In this document: piece by piece, positions 60,243 through 64,000 of the stretch
Position numbering within the stretch: the first letter of the stretch is position 1
Layout of the letters: each line of letters begins with the position of its first letter
Assembly: GCA_029891345.1 (NCBI GenBank)
Contig: CM057009.1
Location: forward strand, 299,375,466 to 299,439,465
DNA from: Dryococelus australis
Taxonomy: Eukaryota > Arthropoda > Insecta > Phasmatodea > Phasmatidae
Reading direction: 5' to 3'
DNA length: 64,000 nucleotides
Made by a program: the position numbers and the translations under genes
The notes under the pieces: model-generated
What the model saw: the letters and a program-made list of their open reading frames with translations, nothing else
What the model was told of the DNA's origin: nothing
Database searches by the model: none

Positions 60243-61120
60243 GTATTAAAGGCGTTGTTAAGTCATGTATCAATTATTCTGCTATGTAACTGAACGACAA
60301 ATTCTTCTTTCAAACGGATTGTAACTGTCATTTAACGATTTTTCTTTACAAGGTACTATCATTATTTTTACAGAAATTTTCCGAACGGGTTTTAGAGCGA
60401 CCCGTGTTTAAATTTCAAAGCGGACCTTCAGATAAGTGCATAAAACATAAACTGAATCGGTTAAAATTATTGTATATATTTTATTGAGATATTTTTTAGA
60501 TGGAAAGATTTGAACTTATAACGTTTATTGCCACATTACAACGTAAAAAACAGCAGTTATCATAATAGAGTAAAATTAAAATATGTGCTCATTGATGTCT
60601 CGACAGGCACAAAACTGTTTCACTGGGAAATTCGTTACAGTGACTATTCTCACTTTCAGCTAGCGAGCTCACATCACAATTTCTTGCAATTTATGTATTT
60701 TCGCATAGAATCGAGAAATAAATTGGTTTTAATGTATGTAGGGTAGTAAAATGTGATGTCGATATGTGTTCTACATAGCATGTCATATAAGAAACGAAGC
60801 AACACCGTGTGTAGCGCTATTTCAAACGTTAAGTCCATCTGCACAAATGTTTTGATAGAATGACAGATACAGTAATTTGACGTTATTTTGTAATAATTCG
60901 TAGTATTGCACACCAAACGTTTATTAGTGATTCTCTATACATGAAGTGGATATTAATGCCAAACAGAGATAATGCTTCACAGTATATTACTTTATGTATA
61001 ACATTTATGGTCATTCCAAGAGCATTTATTTAAGGAATGTGACATTTCAGTTTCAGGAATCCTAAGGGAATAGTTTTTAATGAGCTTCAATTATTTATAC
61101 GAGTACTGGTTTTAGAATGT
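60243..61120. other. AT-rich intronic sequence
   Basis: Lies between two MITE copies within the first intron of the minus-strand gene. No gene was recognised. Confidence 0.4.
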
Positions 61121-61179
61121 CACTTCTTCATGACATATGTCTTTTGTGAAAAACCATAAAATGGCATGTATTTGCAAAA

Positions 61180-61470
61180 GAGAGTCTAAGGTGGTGTAAT
61201 GTTCAGACCACTCACCTCCCACAACGACGAACCGGGTTCGAATCCCGTGGAGCAGTAAAAAGCGGATGGAATCGGGTCGAGAGGGGATCACAACCGGTTT
61301 CTCACGGGCGGGAAACGTGACTGGCGTTCCTATTGGCCGATGAGTTTTGCCATGGTACTTCATTTTGCAAATCTGTAGAATTGCCTCGCTGCTTCATTCC
61401 ACAATTCCATGACTTCTCAATAGTCAGCGCTGATGAATAACCTAGGGCCCACCTCGAAATCCCTAGGTGT
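61180..61470 (+). repeat. tRNA-derived SINE
   Basis: The plus strand reads TAAGGTGGTGTAATGTTCAG (A-box-like) and then CGGGTTCGAATCCCGTGGAG, a near-perfect B box with TΨC arm. A unique body of about 200 bp follows, ending CCCTAGGTGTTACAG at the edge of MITE copy 6. The head lacks a matching acceptor stem, so it is a SINE rather than a tRNA gene. Confidence 0.6.
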
Positions 61471-61878
61471 TACAGGCTGTTCACGATAAAATGAGCACTT
61501 TTGAAAGCCCTGCTTAAGATCTACTTGTATGCACCGCTTTATGTAAGAATAACATTGTCGTGGGCATCATCACTTTATTCATGCGTCGGTCAAGTGAAAA
61601 TGTGAAATTATTAGAAAACGAAATATCATAAAATATCCTCATTATTACACTTCGAAGCATTAAAAAAACCTAAAGCGAAATAAATACTTTAAATTATCAA
61701 AAATGGTTACCTAACACATTTTATTCGACGTTAAGATACGGAGCTACTTCCTATCCATATTACCAACTTTACTGGGTACAAATCACTCAGGGTGTCCGTT
61801 AAAATGTATGCAGGTAGGAGCAATGACATTTCCTAAGGTTGATTGTAAAATTACTCACTTTATCGTGAATAGCCTATA
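61471..61878. mobile_element. MITE, long subfamily (copy 6), inverted relative to copy 5
   Basis: The ends are TACAGGCTGTTCACGATAAA and ACTTTATCGTGAATAGCCTATA. It is the inverted counterpart of copy 5, with small differences along its length. Confidence 0.8.
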
Positions 61879-62311
61879 CCACAGCATGTCCTAGTTTCCC
61901 GTAGCCAGCCAAGGAAAAAATGTGGTCTTAGGAACCAAATTTCTGTACCAATAACCCATCTAGACTGTTAGTTAATATAGGGTCAACAATCAGATTGCTT
62001 GTGGGTACCATGTAAATATTGTTAACGTTGATAGTAACTGCAGCACAACTTTTTGTTGTGGTCTTGTTTGTGCTAGTATCTGCAACTATGAACATTGCTC
62101 CTACAGCAGAGCATTCTGTTTCTCCTACAGAACAAATAGTTCCTTCAGGAAAACAACTACAGCAATATTCCCACTGATCCCGCAACGAACACTACTGTAA
62201 TATACTAAAAGAGCATTCTGTTGTCGGTACAAAAGTTTGGTTCCTCCTATCCTGAAACCCGTTTCCACAACTGTGTTCGGTTGTCACTTCAGCGACGAAT
62301 CCGAGCATCAC
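61879..62311. other. intronic sequence next to exon 1
   Basis: An 85-codon minus frame (62185-61928) rich in Thr, Val and Asn lies here without splice sites that I can support. It is probably intron 1. Confidence 0.35.
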
Positions 62312-62436
62312 CTGCTGCTCCTGGAGCGGGCGCCCTTTCTGAAGATACCGGAGATCCGCTCCCCCAGGTCCTTCTTGCTGCCCTTCTCCTCGGCAGTCAG
62401 GCTGACATCCGAGCCGGATCCAGCGGCGCTCATGCC
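62312..62436 (-). CDS. exon 1 (start-codon exon) of unrecognised serine-rich gene
   Basis: The minus strand has an acceptor (AATGTTTCAG|GGC) at 62437-62438, an ATG at 62433, and 40 open codons to a donor (AGCAGCAG|GTGATG) at 62311. The peptide reads MSAAGSGSDVSLTAEEKG, then KKDLGERISGIFRKGARS. It ends two bases into a codon, and exon 2 begins with one base, completing a serine. The three exons total 360 coding nucleotides (119 residues, about 25% Ser). The amphipathic segment around ERISGIFRKG suggests a short helix in a mostly disordered protein. The frame is also open upstream of the ATG to the acceptor, so this could be an internal exon of a longer gene extending beyond the window. Confidence 0.6.
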
Positions 62437-64000
62437 CTGAAACATTCACCGTCGTCCACAGGAGCAAGCCTTCACACTGCGCTGCTCCCCGCACCGACTG
62501 CGGCGAACCGTCGCGTGCCGAGAAACAACACTGCTTCGAACGAGTCTCTCCCGAGAGTGCTGCGACCACACTGCCAAAAATAAGCGGCATAGTAGCAATG
62601 CCATCATCGTGTTAAATGTCATGCGTTCACCCGCGCGTCCAGGTTTGTGCAAATGTAAGTGTTAGATATAAACCGCTCGCATTTAGCTTGTAAACGAAGT
62701 CCGCATAAACTGCTACTCATTATTTAAATAACTTTCACCAAGGAGCATCCCTCAGGCAAAGGCAAACAACGAGGACTACTCACCATTACTTAGATCACTG
62801 ATGACTAACTGGTAACAGAAAACAACAAAGGAACTATTAATATCCAGAAAATGTTTCTAATTGTCACCGAGGTCGTGGATTCGAAAAAAATCGACAGTAA
62901 TATCCATTAACACGAAAGTAAAAAGGCAAGTTTATGAATTTCGCTATTAAACTTAGTTTCACTCCACATTAAAAACTGATCATCCCAAATAAATTTAATT
63001 TTAGGGTTAAGTTTAATGTTGCAGTTCTGCGAAACTTCTGCAGGGATAACCTTTTAACTATCACATACATACTACCAACGTACAAGACTGTCTTAAATCA
63101 CTAACCCATGTCTGATTTTGCTGATGGCGTCCTTTTACTGAACTTCAGTTAATTCAGTGTTCTTAGGAGTCATAATAACATCGCAAACATCGTTCGTTAC
63201 CCAGCAGATCGTAAAAACGACTGCCAGTGGCCATTAGTGCTCATCAGTAGTCAATCGCGGCTTCTGGGTTTCAGCACAGGTAGGCCTGCAAAGTGACACT
63301 GTATATTTTAGAGGGGGAGCGAGAGTAATTTATGTGTGGAAATAAGATTGACAATGTTCTAGGGATGTGCAAATGTGAGTTTTTGTTTCACTAAATAAAA
63401 AAGAAGTATATGGTTTTGGAATTCATGAAAGTGAAACGAAAATGAGAAATAATTTTATGAGAACTCATCTTTAACGAATGTTTAATGAAAATATTGAATT
63501 TTCATCTAGTTTCTATATATATATTGTAAATGTTATTCTTCCACATAATCAACTGAATTAAATAAAGCATGTGAAAACTAACTTGACTGGTCCCACTAAT
63601 GGACATATAGTATAAGAATATGATCCTTAATAGTTTCTTAAAGTACATGTAAAAATAGTAAACATGAATGGATTGCATGATTAAGGAATAAATGTCGTCA
63701 AATAATTCTTTAATTTAAAAAAAGTTTCACGTTATTATTTTAGTAATATTATAGTACTAAACGCAGACAAATTGAGACACAAAAAATAATTCGTATTCGT
63801 CTAAACGAACATCTACAAGCAATGAATATTAAATGAATTTGAAATTTCCATTTAGCTTAGATTTTCATTAATTGCTTAGATTCCTGTCTGAAAAAAAAAT
63901 AACAAAAGATAAAAAATTTTCTTCGGTGCTTCAATACATTGAAATTGTTTGTCTCAAAAATTTTTATTGATAAAAATTATTTAAACATGATTACTAACTT
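62437..64000. other. upstream flank of the minus-strand gene
   Basis: 62440-62650 is CpG-rich and could be 5' untranslated or promoter sequence. The rest is AT-rich. Minus-strand frames at 62446-62652 and 62192-62590 mostly run through this patch without motifs. No further exon was supported. Confidence 0.35.

Noticed and set aside
61180-61260. Functional tRNA gene on the plus strand
   Set aside because: Only the B box/TΨC region is tRNA-like; the 5' part does not fold into D and acceptor arms and a SINE body follows.

Overview
This window is eukaryotic nuclear DNA, most likely from an insect. It is AT-rich and long-intron in style, and most of what can be recognised is decayed mobile DNA. 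Clues to the lineage are a tRNA-derived SINE at about 24.6-24.8 kb of a type I associate with polyneopteran insects (locusts, stick insects, cockroaches), IS630-like transposons with a DUF4817-type N-terminus, and many tRNA-headed SINEs. There are no bacterial operons, no CRISPR array and no rRNA. Most long open frames are chance frames or broken transposon genes.

Layout: 1.9-12.1 kb reads as one decayed LTR retroelement of about 10.2 kb. Two direct ~615 bp repeats flank Ty3/Gypsy-type gag, protease, RT, RNase H and integrase remnants and a possible env start. 15.6-16.1 kb holds a BED zinc-finger fragment split by a MITE. 17.3-18.4 kb is a ~320-390 bp tandem repeat. 20-24.8 kb is low complexity, microsatellites and SINE-like repeats. 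28.45-30.62 kb (minus strand) is the remnant of a compact three-gene virus-like element with overlapping or closely packed genes. 30.6-36.3 kb is G/T-rich sequence with a weak zinc-finger ORF and a G-run block. 36.34-39.15 kb is a TIR-bounded DNA transposon with an inactivated minus-strand transposase, probably with one intron. 40.36-44.76 kb contains three pieces of IS630/DUF4817-type transposons, including a 2.15 kb copy with ~345 bp terminal inverted repeats. 46.7-49.2 kb has a GC-rich LTR-like block and a diverged direct duplication. 51.19-51.77 kb is a hAT-like MITE with imperfect 8 bp target duplications.

The most gene-like signal is on the minus strand from 62.4 to 53.4 kb. Three short GC-rich exons (62312-62436, 55122-55248, 53394-53504) have good splice sites, compatible phases (2/1, then 0/0), a start codon and a stop codon. 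Together they predict a 119-residue serine-rich basic protein that I do not recognise. Its introns carry MITEs, a SINE and a possible CpG-rich alternative promoter near 59.4-59.6 kb.

A MITE family with termini close to TATAGGCTGTTCACGGTAAA occurs at least six times (15.8, 26.0, 40.8, 55.4, 59.8 and 61.5 kb), in a short and a long subfamily.
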